Source: Paenibacillus ihbetae | Lineage (GTDB): Bacteria; Bacillota; Bacilli; Paenibacillales; Paenibacillaceae | Direction of reading: 5' to 3' | Length of the DNA: 64,000 bases | Assembly: GCF_002741055.1 (NCBI RefSeq) | Contig: NZ_CP016809.1 | Coordinates: 558,001 to 622,000, forward strand | Part shown: positions 41,863 through 51,476 of the stretch, in pieces | Position numbering within the stretch: the stretch's first letter is position 1 | How the letters are laid out: every line of letters starts with the position of its first letter | Translations under genes and position numbers: made by a program | The notes under the pieces: model-generated | The model's database searches: none | Told to the model about the DNA's origin: nothing | The model's input: only the letters and a program-made list of their open reading frames with translations

Positions 41863-42951
41863 TTATATTGCGGTTACCGAAAACATCAAACCGGAATACA
41901 GCAGGATAACGGCAGCCAACCCGCTGAGCAGTCCCTCGAGGGCACTCCGGTTTTTGCGAAAAGCCCGAATCACGTTCCATAGCAGCACCAGGCCGATCCC
42001 CAGACTAACGATCCCGTACCAGCTCCAGGCAAATGTAAGCGAACCGGATGCATACCCCGGGTGAAACCATTCAAAGGTGGGGGCCGGTCCGTATACGACG
42101 AGCGTATCGGCAACCTCGTGCGGCGCCGGCTGCTGGTTCATGTATCCGGTCACGATATACACCAGTCCGATCAAGATGCTTTCACTCTTCGCCCAGCGTT
42201 CAGGCCGGAAGGCTTTGTCGCGGTTCAACCTCCGCTTCACCAGATACCCGTTAACGAATCCGAACACGAGCAGTGGCAGAATCAGGATATGCTTGACCAG
42301 CAGCGCTTGCCCGTAAGATAAAGCCCAGCTGTTTACTGGTTCCGGTGTGACGCCTGTCATCAGAAACAGACCGGAGCCGATGACGATGATGACGCAAATG
42401 ATCGCCATCGGGTGGAACCATCTCAGAAAGGCGTCCCACCGGTTCAGCTCCTTGCCGAACCATCCCGCAAGCAGCAAGGTGCCCGACCATATCGCCATGG
42501 CCGTAAAATGCCCGAAGAAGGCGAGCTGCCCGACGCTTTCGAACAACGATGCCGCATGATTAAAAGAGGACATCGCCGCCGCTATGCCAAGCAGTGCAGC
42601 CGGCATCAGCCAGCGGAGCATAGAGCCGGGGTTCCGCCGCACGGTTACCGTAAGCACAGCCATGACAATGGAAAGCACCAATATCCATGCATAGTGCTCG
42701 CCTTCACTGAATTTGAACATGATGCTGTTGAAGGACTGCCAGAATCCGATGTCATCCTTAAAGAACATAATGATCTTGAGAAGCGGGATGAAGCTGCAGG
42801 CCGCCACCGTAATGGAGGCAGCCGGTCCCAGCCAGGCGGGAACGGAAAGGCCAGGCGTGCTGCTTCTTGGAATCAGCGCCATGACGGTCAGTCCTGCAAG
42901 GAGAGCATAGGCGAAATACAGCAGCGGTTCGGTTATCCAATAGTAAGACAT
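41863..42951 (-). CDS. copD: Copper resistance D family membrane protein
   Basis: 362 residues with about nine membrane helices. The CopD domain is centred on FGHFTAMAIWSGTLLLAGWFG and HPMAIICVIIVIGSGLFLMTG, with conserved membrane histidines (also SSFNHAASLFE and VKHILILPLLVFGFVNGYLVKRR). CopD proteins accept copper from CopC-like domains and carry it across the membrane. Its ATG overlaps the copC stop by 1 nt (TAATG). Confidence 0.88.
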   Translation of the reverse strand: MSYYWITEPLLYFAYALLAGLTVMALIPRSSTPGLSVPAWLGPAASITVAACSFIPLLKIIMFFKDDIGFWQSFNSIMFKFSEGEHYAWILVLSIVMAVLTVTVRRNPGSMLRWLMPAALLGIAAAMSSFNHAASLFESVGQLAFFGHFTAMAIWSGTLLLAGWFGKELNRWDAFLRWFHPMAIICVIIVIGSGLFLMTGVTPEPVNSWALSYGQALLVKHILILPLLVFGFVNGYLVKRRLNRDKAFRPERWAKSESILIGLVYIVTGYMNQQPAPHEVADTLVVYGPAPTFEWFHPGYASGSLTFAWSWYGIVSLGIGLVLLWNVIRAFRKNRSALEGLLSGLAAVILLYSGLMFSVTAI

Positions 42952-43634
42952 TATTTTCTCTTGCGCGAAGCTCTAATAGCGAAATAGGCAGCAATGAATA
43001 CTACGATAACAACGACTACAATCCAAACCGTCGAATTTCCGCCTTCGGATTGCTTCGGCTCCCCGTTAGCAGCTTGCTTCTCGTTATCCGCCCCGTTATC
43101 TGCTTGCTGATCCGCATTTGCTTGCTGAACCGTATCTGCTGCGCTGTCCGTTTGACCCGTGGCAGCTTCTCCGTTCGAAGCCGTTCCGTCATCTGCTGAG
43201 GCATTATCGGTACCTGCTGCTGCATCAGGAGCAGGCTCTTCTTCCAGGGCAGGCTCGTTCTCAGGAGCATCCACTTGGAAGGAATAGGTTCCGTCGACCG
43301 GGTGTCCGTCGCCGCCTACAATTTTCCATTCCACGGTATAGGATCCGGAAGGAAGCGGTTCGTCAACCGTGCCGGACAACGTCTTTCCGTTTACCTGCGT
43401 TCCGGACAGCTTGACCTCTTCCCCTTGGTCATTCTTCACTTTGAGCGTGCTTAAGTTCTCGTCGATATTTTCATTGAAGGTCAGGCTGAATTCCTTCACG
43501 CTTTCAGTGAGCTTGGCATCCGCAGCGGGGCTGCTGGTCTCTAGTTTGGAATGGGCCCAGGTTGCTGCTGGAAATGCCAGCACAAACAGGAGACCCAACG
43601 TTAATAAGAATGAGGTCTTTAATGATTTCAACAT
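42951..43634 (-). CDS. copC: Copper resistance CopC domain protein, membrane-anchored
   Basis: 227 residues from ATG 43634 after GTGGAGGAGATTAGC. A signal peptide (LLTLGLLFVLAFPAATWA) ends right before the CopC copper-site histidine (AHSKLETSSPAADA), so mature protein starts at or near that His. The second His appears in GGDGHPVDGTYSF. A long Ala/Asp/Asn/Gln-rich linker and a C-terminal membrane helix (TVWIVVVVIVVFIAAYFAI) followed by RASRKRK tether it outside the cell. It forms an operon with copD (YobA/YcnJ-type function). Confidence 0.9.
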   Translation of the reverse strand: MLKSLKTSFLLTLGLLFVLAFPAATWAHSKLETSSPAADAKLTESVKEFSLTFNENIDENLSTLKVKNDQGEEVKLSGTQVNGKTLSGTVDEPLPSGSYTVEWKIVGGDGHPVDGTYSFQVDAPENEPALEEEPAPDAAAGTDNASADDGTASNGEAATGQTDSAADTVQQANADQQADNGADNEKQAANGEPKQSEGGNSTVWIVVVVIVVFIAAYFAIRASRKRK

Positions 43635-43718
43635 GCTAATCTCCTCCACACCGTGTATCTTAATTTTTAATCATCCCCATCATAACAAAGAGAGTATGCT
43701 AAAGCTATCGAGTAAATT

Positions 43719-43737
43719 GTGAACGTTCGTTTCCGGA
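43719..43737. promoter_or_regulatory. GAAC-N4-GTTT motif (LexA-like), copy 2, upstream of copC
   Basis: GTGAACGTTCGTTTCCGGA matches the motif at 31399-31414 apart from one extra T. It lies 85 nt upstream of copC. No typical CsoR site was found in the copC leader. Confidence 0.3.
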
Positions 43738-43798
43738 TCGGACAGGCAGGGGCTGCCCGTATTCTCCCGGCTTGCGGCATATTTTCCTGAACGGCAAG

Positions 43799-43829
43799 AA
43801 GGCCACCCGAACGGTTCGGATGACCTGAT
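43799..43829 (-). terminator. Terminator of the GH88/ABC operon
   Basis: Stem AAGGCCACCCGAAC / GTTCGGATGACCT (two mismatches), followed by CTTCTTG on the minus strand; about 110 nt past the GH88 stop. Confidence 0.6.
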
Positions 43830-43940
43830 TATTAGAGAGGTAGCCCTTTATGGCCATTGACATCGGACTGCCTCTCATAGCTTTCGACTTTTTCGAATAT
43901 CTTTTGCTCCCCTGCCTGCATCGATCTTAAACTTATGCAG

Positions 43941-45068
43941 CTATGCTCGCTCATACCAATAACCCGGTATACTGGACGTTAACCTCATCAGCGCCTCCAA
44001 ATAATAATAGTCGCCCCAGACCATGTAATCGTCGGGTCCCATCCCTCCTCTTACATAATAGGAGCCATGTTTGATCAGCCCCTCTTCTTCAGGCTCCTGC
44101 ATCGTAGAATACGACCGGACAAGCGAGCTCATCGACTTCTGCACCGCATCGTTCAGCAGCGCCCGGTCCGTATCTCCTTCAGCGAGAAACTCCATGATTT
44201 CCAGCATCCCGCATGCGGCAATCGCCGAAGCCGAGCTGTCACGCGGAGTCCCCGCTTCGATCGACACATCGAAATCCCAATAAGCGACGTGATCCTCAGG
44301 CAAATGCTGTATAAAATAACGAGCCGCACGTTTCGCTGTTTCCAGGTACAACGGATTGCGGGTATACCTGTAGGACAGCGCGAATCCATAAATCGCCCAA
44401 GCCTGTCCGCGTGTCCAGGTAGAGCCGTCATGATAGCCTTGATGCGTCCCACCCCGAACCGGCGTGCCGTCGGCTTGATCGAAATAAAAGGTGTGGTAGG
44501 AGGAATCGTCGCCGCGCATCAAGTAGCGCCGGCTCTTTTCTGCATGGGCAATGGCGGCGTTGAAGTACCTCTCCTCTCCGGTCTGTTGGTGTGCCCAGTA
44601 CAGGAGCGGAATGTTCATCATGCAGTCGATAATGATGCGGCCGCCGTTTTTCTCGTCTCCTTTAGGCCCCCAAGCCTGGATATACTGCCCGCCTTCCCGG
44701 AAACGGAGCATCAAGTGATCCGCAGCCTTCAGCGCGAGCTCCCTCCCCTCATTCCGGCCGTCCACGATCCATGCGGCCAATGCAGAGGGAAGATACAGAA
44801 ACCCGATATCATGATGATCCAGATGCTTGCGTTCCGCAAGCCGTGTTTTAAAATCATCCATCTGCACAAGCGCAGTCTCCTTAAAGAACGGGTCCTTCGT
44901 GTGCTCATAACACAGCCAGACCATTCCCGTGTAGAAGCCTTCGATCCAATCCGTGCTTTCCCCCCACTCATAACGCTGCTCCTGCGTGATGTGCGGAAAT
45001 TTCATCGGATGTCGTTCAAGATTTCTCCTCGTCTTCACAACCGCATCGTGAATCGCTTGCTCCCACAT
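43941..45068 (-). CDS. Unsaturated glucuronyl/galacturonyl hydrolase, GH88
   Basis: 375 residues, no signal peptide, so intracellular. GH88 motifs: LDHHDIGFLYLPSALAAW (first catalytic-site Asp), GRIIIDCMMNIPLLYWA (second Asp, about residue 150) and HDGSTWTRGQAWAIYGFALSYRYT. It cleaves 4,5-unsaturated uronic acids from oligosaccharides made by polysaccharide lyases. GH105 (rhamnogalacturonyl type) is a near relative but the motifs favour GH88. It is 14 nt downstream of the permease gene and the last gene of the operon. Confidence 0.9.
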   Translation of the reverse strand: MWEQAIHDAVVKTRRNLERHPMKFPHITQEQRYEWGESTDWIEGFYTGMVWLCYEHTKDPFFKETALVQMDDFKTRLAERKHLDHHDIGFLYLPSALAAWIVDGRNEGRELALKAADHLMLRFREGGQYIQAWGPKGDEKNGGRIIIDCMMNIPLLYWAHQQTGEERYFNAAIAHAEKSRRYLMRGDDSSYHTFYFDQADGTPVRGGTHQGYHDGSTWTRGQAWAIYGFALSYRYTRNPLYLETAKRAARYFIQHLPEDHVAYWDFDVSIEAGTPRDSSASAIAACGMLEIMEFLAEGDTDRALLNDAVQKSMSSLVRSYSTMQEPEEEGLIKHGSYYVRGGMGPDDYMVWGDYYYLEALMRLTSSIPGYWYERA

Positions 45069-45082
45069 ATCCCAAAGTCCTC

Positions 45083-45964
45083 CTATTCTTTAATCGCGCC
45101 GATCATGACGCCCTTCACGAAGTATTTCTGTAAAAATGGATACAAGAACAAAATCGGCAGCGTCGCCACCATGATGGTCGCATATTTGATCGTCTCGCCT
45201 ACCGGCATCCGGTCGCCGCCTCCGACGGATGTCATCATGCTGTTCGTGTCGTTCTGGATAAGGATCTCGCGCAGAATCAGCTGCAGCGGAAACAAATTTC
45301 GGTCCCTCAAGTAGATAAGTGCATCAAACCATTTATTCCAATGCCATACGCCGTAGAATAAAATCATGACGGCGATGACAGGCAGCGAAAGCGGTATGAT
45401 GACGCGGAACAGAATCGTCCAATCATTGGCCCCATCGATCCGCGCCGACTCCTCGAGTGCCACCGGGACCCCCTGGAAGGCCGTACGCATGATGATCAGA
45501 TTCCACGTCGTCATCGCACTGGGAATAATAAGCGCCCAGTACGTATCCAGCAGGCCGATATTTTTCACGAGCAGATATTTCGGGATCAGTCCGCCGTCAA
45601 AAAACATCGTCAGCACGATCAGCATCATGATGGTGCTTTTCCACATGACATTTTTCCGGGATAAGCCATATGCGCCAAGCGCGGTCATGAAGATGTTCAG
45701 CGTCGTTCCGACCACCACGTACAGCAGCGTGTTGAGATAGCTTCGGATTATATTCGGATTCTCAAACACCATCCGGTAGGAGTCCAGCGAGAAGCCTTTG
45801 GGCCACAGCAGAATCCCGCGATGCTGAACGAACTCGGAGGGCGTGCTGACGGATGCAAACAAGACGTACAGAAACGGATACAAAGTCACGATGGATAACA
45901 GGCACAGCAAGACGACGTTGGCCGTATCGAATAGGATTTCACTCACAGATCTCGAAGTTCGCAT
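45083..45964 (-). CDS. Carbohydrate ABC transporter permease, LplC-like
   Basis: 293 residues from ATG 45964 after AGGGAGGGGGAAGCC. Six membrane helices. The EAA loop that docks with the ATPase is VALEESARIDGANDWTILFRVIIPLSLP, and the ending FVKGVMIGAIKE is typical of the LplC/YtcP group. Partner of the permease encoded just upstream. No ATPase gene is nearby, so a shared MsmX-type ATPase is probable. Confidence 0.93.
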   Translation of the reverse strand: MRTSRSVSEILFDTANVVLLCLLSIVTLYPFLYVLFASVSTPSEFVQHRGILLWPKGFSLDSYRMVFENPNIIRSYLNTLLYVVVGTTLNIFMTALGAYGLSRKNVMWKSTIMMLIVLTMFFDGGLIPKYLLVKNIGLLDTYWALIIPSAMTTWNLIIMRTAFQGVPVALEESARIDGANDWTILFRVIIPLSLPVIAVMILFYGVWHWNKWFDALIYLRDRNLFPLQLILREILIQNDTNSMMTSVGGGDRMPVGETIKYATIMVATLPILFLYPFLQKYFVKGVMIGAIKE

Positions 45965-45977
45965 GGCTTCCCCCTCC

Positions 45978-46937
45978 CTACCACAGCTTCGTTTCGGTAA
46001 ACCGTTTGCTGAGGTAATTCGCCCCGAACAGCAGTACAAAATTGATCAGGGAGTTAAACATGCCGACCGCGGCACTGAAGCTGTAGCTCGCCTCCAATAT
46101 GCCCTTGCGGTAGACGTAAGTCCCGATCACATCCGCCGTTTCGTATGTGACCGGATTGTACATAATCAGTATTTTCTCATCCTGAAGGGCCATGAAAGAA
46201 CCGATCCGAAGGATCAGCAAAATGATCACCGTCGGCATGATGCCGGGCAGCGTAATCATCAGCATCTGCTTCCAGCGTCCCGCCCCGTCGACCTTCGCCG
46301 CCTCATACAGTGACGGATCGATGTTCGATATGGCTGCCAGATAAATGATCGAGCCCCAGCCGATTCCCTGCCATATCGCAGACGAGGTATAGATGGTGCG
46401 GAACCATTCCGGGAGCCGCATGAACGATATCGGCTTGCCGCCGAAATAAGCGATCAACTGATTGATCAGCCCGTCAACGGACAAAAAATCCACCAGCATG
46501 CCGACGACGACCACAACCGAGATGAAATGCGGAATATACGTAATGGACTGAACCGTCCGCTTGAACATCCGATTCCGGACTTCATTGAGCATCAGCGCCA
46601 GCACGATCGAGGCCGGGAATACGAAGATCAGGTCGTACAGCCCCAGGATGATCGTATTGGTGACGACGCGTTCAAAGAAGAAGCCGTTGAAAAATTCGAT
46701 GAAATGGTCGAAGCCCACCCACGGGCTGTTCCATATGCCAAGTCCTGCCGAAAAATTTTTGAACGCGATCTGCAGGCCGTACAAGGGCCCGTAATGAAAC
46801 ACGGCATAAAATGCCACCACCGGGAGCAGCATGAGATAAATCATGGAATTCCGCCGGAAATCCCTTGCTGCCCTGGTCTTGAAGCTTTCTTTTTTAACCG
46901 GTCTTACGATTGGGTTCATCTCCTGCTTAAGCTGCAA
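45978..46937 (-). CDS. Carbohydrate ABC transporter permease, LplB-like
   Basis: 319 residues from TTG 46937 (GGGGAGGGCTGAAA upstream); an ATG 6 codons later also has a partial site. Six membrane helices; EAA loop SLYEAAKVDGAGRWKQMLMITLPGI and DEKILIMYNPVTYETADVIGTYVYRKG are typical of LplB/YteP. It forms the import channel for an oligosaccharide with the next gene. Confidence 0.92.
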   Translation of the reverse strand: MQLKQEMNPIVRPVKKESFKTRAARDFRRNSMIYLMLLPVVAFYAVFHYGPLYGLQIAFKNFSAGLGIWNSPWVGFDHFIEFFNGFFFERVVTNTIILGLYDLIFVFPASIVLALMLNEVRNRMFKRTVQSITYIPHFISVVVVVGMLVDFLSVDGLINQLIAYFGGKPISFMRLPEWFRTIYTSSAIWQGIGWGSIIYLAAISNIDPSLYEAAKVDGAGRWKQMLMITLPGIMPTVIILLILRIGSFMALQDEKILIMYNPVTYETADVIGTYVYRKGILEASYSFSAAVGMFNSLINFVLLFGANYLSKRFTETKLW

Positions 46938-46968
46938 TTTCAGCCCTCCCCTGACTTGGAAAATAGAA

Positions 46969-47012
46969 CCATGCGGGAGATGAGAGCCTTATCCGGCTGC
47001 CTTCCCGCATGG
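46969..47012 (-). terminator. Intercistronic hairpin between binding-protein and permease genes
   Basis: CCATGCGGGA / TCCCGCATGG, a 10-bp stem with a large loop that lies in the 99-nt gap. No T-run. It would slow 3' decay and favour the binding protein mRNA over the permeases. Confidence 0.5.
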
Positions 47013-47036
47013 CGAAGCATATGCGCGTTAGCTGCC

Positions 47037-48659
47037 TTAACGGCTGTTGAAGCGGTCCAGCGCCGCCTGCTGGATCTTCACCGCTTCTTCGATCCCCATA
47101 CCCTGGATCGTCTCGACGAACTTGTCGAATCCGCTGATCGGCTCCACGCCCATGATGAATTTGTTCACCATTTCCTCGTAATAGGTGTTCACATCGTTCA
47201 TGATGGATGCATATTGCGTGCTCTCTTCAGCCGTTGGGGAGATGACCGGCATCAGGCGGCTGTTGTCCGCCTTCATCCAGGTCTCGATCGCCGCTTTCTG
47301 CTCCGGCAGCGCGGAATATTGCTCGATATACCGGCGGTCCTGCACGAATGGACCGGAATAGCTCGCCAGATTGTATTTGGCCAGCGCTTGCGTAATGGAC
47401 AGCCCGTCCGGATTCTTCATCACTTCTTCCGTATACGTCGGGTACCCGTCCTTCATCTCGTAGCTGACGCCTTCGACGCCGAAGTTAAACAGCATATGCC
47501 CTTCTTCGCCGTATTTGTAATCGAGCCATTTCACCGTTTCGGCCGGATTTTTGTTGGCCTTTGTAATCGCTGCTCCAAAGCCGTTATACGCGGAGTCCTT
47601 CTGTCCCAGTATCGGCATATCGCCCTTCTTCAGCACCACGTTCGGCGCCCCCGTCAGCTTGACATCCGGATTGGATGCCTTCATCAGCTCGGTATACCGG
47701 CCCAAACTGCTGCCCATGTAGCCCGAGAAAGCGCCCACTTGGCTGTTCGTAACCTTCGCGTCCTTCAGTGTGGCGTCCGTGGCGGCAAAATCTTGATCGA
47801 TCAGCCCTTCGGCATACCACTTGCTCATCGTTTCCAGATAAGATTTGAACTCCGGCTGGATCGGCCCGTACTTCACCTGACCATCGACCTGATAAAATCC
47901 GGTCGTAATACCCCAGGCACCCACGAAAGCATGGTTGATCCCCGTCATGTCCAGGTCAAGCAGCAGCGGGATTTCATCCGCCTTCCCGTTTCCGTTCGGA
48001 TCGCCGGTCTTGATCGCCTTAAGCACCTCATACCATTCATCGATCGTCTCCGGCACCTCAAGCTTGAGCTGGTCCAGCCAATCCTGCCGAAAAATGAGCC
48101 CGTTGAACGTCAGCAAGTATTCGTCTCCCCGCAGGAACGGGAACACGTAAATATTGCCGTCATCGGTCGTGATGAGCTTCCGGTATTCCGGGTTGTCGTT
48201 CAATACCTTGGTTAAATTCGGCGCGTGCTCCTCGATCAATTCGTTGAGGCGGATAATCGTGCCGTCCGAGATCGCTTTATCCGGACCGCCGGATACGTTC
48301 GCCCAGCCGTACTCGATGACGTCCGGCAAATTGCCCGAGGACACCATAATATTGAAGGCGTCCGCTTCCTGTCCGGCCGGCGGATGCTGGAAGCTGATTT
48401 TGGTTCCTGTCGTCTTTTCCAGTTCTTGATAGGCAGCAATGCCATTCATGTCCTGCATGGTCGCGGAAGCGTTTGCATTTAATGTCACCCAATAAGTCAG
48501 CTTCTCGGGATAACCGACCTCACCGCCGGATGCAACCTCCTTGCCTTGTTCTCCTCCCTGCTCCTCCGCTCCTGAGCCTTTGCCGCTGCAGCCGGCGATC
48601 ATGGCCACGATTAACACCAAGATCGCCATTTTTGCCGCACGTTTACGAATGGTTCCCAT
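47037..48659 (-). CDS. Extracellular sugar-binding lipoprotein, LplA-like
   Basis: 540 residues from ATG 48659 after AAAAAGGAGGCGTCGACA. Lipobox VAMIAGCSG (Cys about 24), then a large type-I solute-binding fold. Family traits: ANVSGGPDKAISDGTIIRLNELIEEHAPNLTKVL, and DEYLLTFNGLIFRQDWLDQL with many Trp/Tyr. It feeds the LplB/LplC permeases. Together with GH88 it points to import of an unsaturated uronate-containing oligosaccharide (pectin, rhamnogalacturonan or similar). Confidence 0.93.
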   Translation of the reverse strand: MGTIRKRAAKMAILVLIVAMIAGCSGKGSGAEEQGGEQGKEVASGGEVGYPEKLTYWVTLNANASATMQDMNGIAAYQELEKTTGTKISFQHPPAGQEADAFNIMVSSGNLPDVIEYGWANVSGGPDKAISDGTIIRLNELIEEHAPNLTKVLNDNPEYRKLITTDDGNIYVFPFLRGDEYLLTFNGLIFRQDWLDQLKLEVPETIDEWYEVLKAIKTGDPNGNGKADEIPLLLDLDMTGINHAFVGAWGITTGFYQVDGQVKYGPIQPEFKSYLETMSKWYAEGLIDQDFAATDATLKDAKVTNSQVGAFSGYMGSSLGRYTELMKASNPDVKLTGAPNVVLKKGDMPILGQKDSAYNGFGAAITKANKNPAETVKWLDYKYGEEGHMLFNFGVEGVSYEMKDGYPTYTEEVMKNPDGLSITQALAKYNLASYSGPFVQDRRYIEQYSALPEQKAAIETWMKADNSRLMPVISPTAEESTQYASIMNDVNTYYEEMVNKFIMGVEPISGFDKFVETIQGMGIEEAVKIQQAALDRFNSR

Positions 48660-48792
48660 TGTCGACGCCTCCTTTTTTCGATTGCACAATGATTTCATGT
48701 CAGCCTCGGGACAGCTCTGCCGCCCTTGCCTAATATTAGGGAGAAAGCGCCGGAATCGTACATCATACAAATTCAATATCGGTTAACACCAA

Positions 48793-51120
48793 TTAAGATT
48801 CGGCATGATCTTTTCTTAATGTGGATGGTAGGGAGTGCAGCGTTTCCTTATATTTTCCGGGCGTGATCCCTTCGTATTTCTTGAATACCCGGATAAAGCC
48901 GACGTCGCTTGTGTACCCGACCGCCCTGGCGATCTGCGAGATGGTGCTCCCCGCCTCCTTCATCATTTCCTTGGAGCGCTCGATCCGGATCTTCGCCAAA
49001 TAATCGGTCAGATTCGATCCGCTGTTCTTCTTGAAGAAAGCCGATAAATACGGAGGCGTAATATTGAACTGCTCGGCAATGGATGCCAGACTGATCATCG
49101 CATCGTCATGATGCTCGATAATGTATTTTTTGATTTTCTCCAGCAGGAGCGTTGAGGAATCGCCTCTCTGCTGTTTGACATACAGGCAAGCCTTATGGAA
49201 CATGGCCTGCATCTCCGAATGCAGCTCTTCCACAGAACCCGCTTCGGTCATATTTTCAATAGGCTTAGCGGGGGTCCCGAAGATATCCTCATACCGTAAA
49301 TTCAAAGCATTCAGCAATTTGAACAACGTGCTGAGCAGATTCGCAAACAACAGCCGTCCATGCTCCGGGGTGATCTGCTTCCCTGTGAAGTTGTTTTCGT
49401 ACAGCTGCTGAATGATGTCCTTCGTTTTGGCGGCGTCTCCGCTTTTCATCGCATTGATCAGCTGGATTTCCGTTTCGATCGGAAAATCATAATACACCTC
49501 CGCTTCCCGTTTCATTTCTTCATAAAAGAGAATGGGTTTGTAAGCGGTAAATATCGAGTATTCCAGTGCTCTCACGCTCTCGGCATAGCAGCTTGGCAGC
49601 TGTCCTATCCCTGAATGGATGCTGCTGATTCCGATCGTGGTCACCGTCCGGAAGCGCTGCTCGATGACTCTCTTTACCTGCTCAGCCCATTCGTACAGCT
49701 CAACTCCTTTATCGCACTCTTCAGGAACGTTCAATATTATCGCGACTTCGTTTTTCTCCAGTTCAACGGCATAAGCGGCGTAGCCCGGCATCTCTTCCGC
49801 CACTTTCCCGGTCACGAAACGGATTAACGCCCATTCCCGCTCGGAATCATGATGGATAAAGCCGCTTGCGTCCCGAAGCTCGATCAGCGCCACGGCAAAG
49901 CTTGCGTGAGGGAAGGTTATGCCCATAAAGGTTAGGGATTGCTGCGAAATATCCGCCGTATCGACATGCCCCTTCAACAAACGGAGCAGGAAATTCGCAC
50001 GGATGACCGGGGTCTGCCTGAACAGCTGCTCTTCCATCTCCACCTGCTTGCCGAAGGAATCCGCCATGGTAGATTTGATAAACTCGTATTCGTTGCGGAT
50101 ATTTCCTCCTCGAGTCGGGTGGGATTGCCGGATAAACCGGATGATGTCACGGAGCGGATGATAAGCCCGATAGGTCATATACGCGCACACGATAATGCCG
50201 GCAGCCAGACACAAGGCCAGAACGCCAACCGCCATTCGCTTGACCATGATCACCTTCGCCATGAATACGTCCTCGGGAACGAGCGATACATATTCCCAGC
50301 CGTTTCGGGCCGAAGTGGTTGACACGGTCATCATCCGGCTCTCCGAAGCCGATGCCCCGTTCGCAAGCGCACTGTGCTCACCCGCACTTAACAGGATCTG
50401 TCCCTCCGCATCCTTGATATAAATCGTACCGTGATTCGCTTTCACGATCTCTTCGAGCAATCCCATGATTTGCCGTTCTTCGATGAGGATCACCAAGGCG
50501 CCCTTCGGGCTGCTCTTCTCTCCGAATGGAAGCGTTTGCAAATAGGTGAGCATCCGTTTCTTGTTTAAGCCCTTACCGACGTCGGTTACCGGAAGAAAGC
50601 GATTAAAATGAACGCCGTGAAGGATATCGTCCTGAAACTGCTGATACGTCAGGTTGGGGTAGCCATATATCTCCGAAAACAAAATCGATGAGTTCGTTTT
50701 GAAGCCCGGGCTCACCACAGTATCGCTCTTCCGAAGATACACGTAGAAATCCGTAATAAAACTGCTGCTGTTCCGGTAACGCTCCAGCTCCTTCATAAAG
50801 CTCAAATAATCATAACGTTCTTCGGCCGTTTGGAGCTCTCCGGATTTGAGCAGGGTGTCCAGCTTCGGATGCGATGAAGTATTCCGGGAGATCAGGTGCA
50901 TCTCATCCAGGCGGCCGTCCACTACTTGCTTGGCCTGTTCAATGAGCGCCATGTTGGCATTGTTGGCGTTCTCGACCATAATGCTCTCGATCCTCGTATA
51001 CAGCCCTCCGAATACGATCACCGGTATGAGCAGCACCACAAGATAGGACAGGAGCAATGTAACGAATACGGACGTACGGCTTGATCGCTCGAATTTTGCT
51101 CTTGTTGGAAACACTCCCAT
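48793..51120 (-). CDS. Membrane-bound AraC family regulator with extracellular sensor domain
   Basis: 775 residues. First membrane helix at 18-40 (VFVTLLLSYLVVLLIPVIVFGG), extracellular Cache-like domain to about 300, second helix (VGVLALCLAAGIIVCAYM), a linker region, then a C-terminal AraC double helix-turn-helix (ISLASIAEQFNITPPYLSAFFKKNSG; ISQIARAVGYTSDVGFIRVFKKYEGITPGKYK). This architecture is common in Paenibacillus next to lpl-type operons, where it activates the adjacent binding-protein gene. It ends 133 nt upstream of that gene's start, same strand. Confidence 0.92.
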   Translation of the reverse strand: MGVFPTRAKFERSSRTSVFVTLLLSYLVVLLIPVIVFGGLYTRIESIMVENANNANMALIEQAKQVVDGRLDEMHLISRNTSSHPKLDTLLKSGELQTAEERYDYLSFMKELERYRNSSSFITDFYVYLRKSDTVVSPGFKTNSSILFSEIYGYPNLTYQQFQDDILHGVHFNRFLPVTDVGKGLNKKRMLTYLQTLPFGEKSSPKGALVILIEERQIMGLLEEIVKANHGTIYIKDAEGQILLSAGEHSALANGASASESRMMTVSTTSARNGWEYVSLVPEDVFMAKVIMVKRMAVGVLALCLAAGIIVCAYMTYRAYHPLRDIIRFIRQSHPTRGGNIRNEYEFIKSTMADSFGKQVEMEEQLFRQTPVIRANFLLRLLKGHVDTADISQQSLTFMGITFPHASFAVALIELRDASGFIHHDSEREWALIRFVTGKVAEEMPGYAAYAVELEKNEVAIILNVPEECDKGVELYEWAEQVKRVIEQRFRTVTTIGISSIHSGIGQLPSCYAESVRALEYSIFTAYKPILFYEEMKREAEVYYDFPIETEIQLINAMKSGDAAKTKDIIQQLYENNFTGKQITPEHGRLLFANLLSTLFKLLNALNLRYEDIFGTPAKPIENMTEAGSVEELHSEMQAMFHKACLYVKQQRGDSSTLLLEKIKKYIIEHHDDAMISLASIAEQFNITPPYLSAFFKKNSGSNLTDYLAKIRIERSKEMMKEAGSTISQIARAVGYTSDVGFIRVFKKYEGITPGKYKETLHSLPSTLRKDHAES

Positions 51121-51259
51121 CTACTCTCTTCCCTCCAGTTCGATTTGGGTCGATTCATGATGACCACATAGATTAATTCCATCATACTGGAATTAATTAT
51201 CATGAACAGACTTTCTTGAAAAATGTTAATCGATCACGAAATTGTATTATCCCGGGAGA

Positions 51260-51294
51260 AAGGCGCCCGGTCGGCAAACGGGATGCTGCGCCTT
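51260..51294. other. Stem-loop in the intergenic region 51121-51476
   Basis: AAGGCGC / GCGCCTT with CCCG/CGGG pairing inside; TATATA follows. No gene in the 356-nt gap is convincing: a 62-codon plus-strand frame from 51223 has no ribosome site. Confidence 0.4.
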
Positions 51295-51419
51295 TATATA
51301 CAGGGATTATGTAAAATCATTGCGGGGAAACAAAAATCGTATAGGAGGGATTTAGGCGAAGGAAAGGCGCTAATCCATGAACGGTTAGAGCTTTGGATGC
51401 TTTATTGTTAGATATGCGA

Positions 51420-51461
51420 AAGGAGCCGGCCCCAACCAGCAAATCCTGTGGGCGGCTCCTT
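51420..51461 (-). terminator. Terminator of the SDR gene
   Basis: AAGGAGCC(G) ... (C)GGCTCCTT stem extended by CCC/GGG, 16 nt past the stop; CTTTCGC follows on the minus strand. Confidence 0.65.
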
Positions 51462-51476
51462 ACTCTTTATCCGTGT

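Noticed and set aside
46527..48215. 562-codon plus-strand frame across the permease and binding-protein genes
   Set aside because: Antisense to two well-supported transporter genes, no site, no recognisable domain.
51223..51411. 62-codon plus-strand frame in the intergenic gap
   Set aside because: Runs through a hairpin, lacks a ribosome site at its start.
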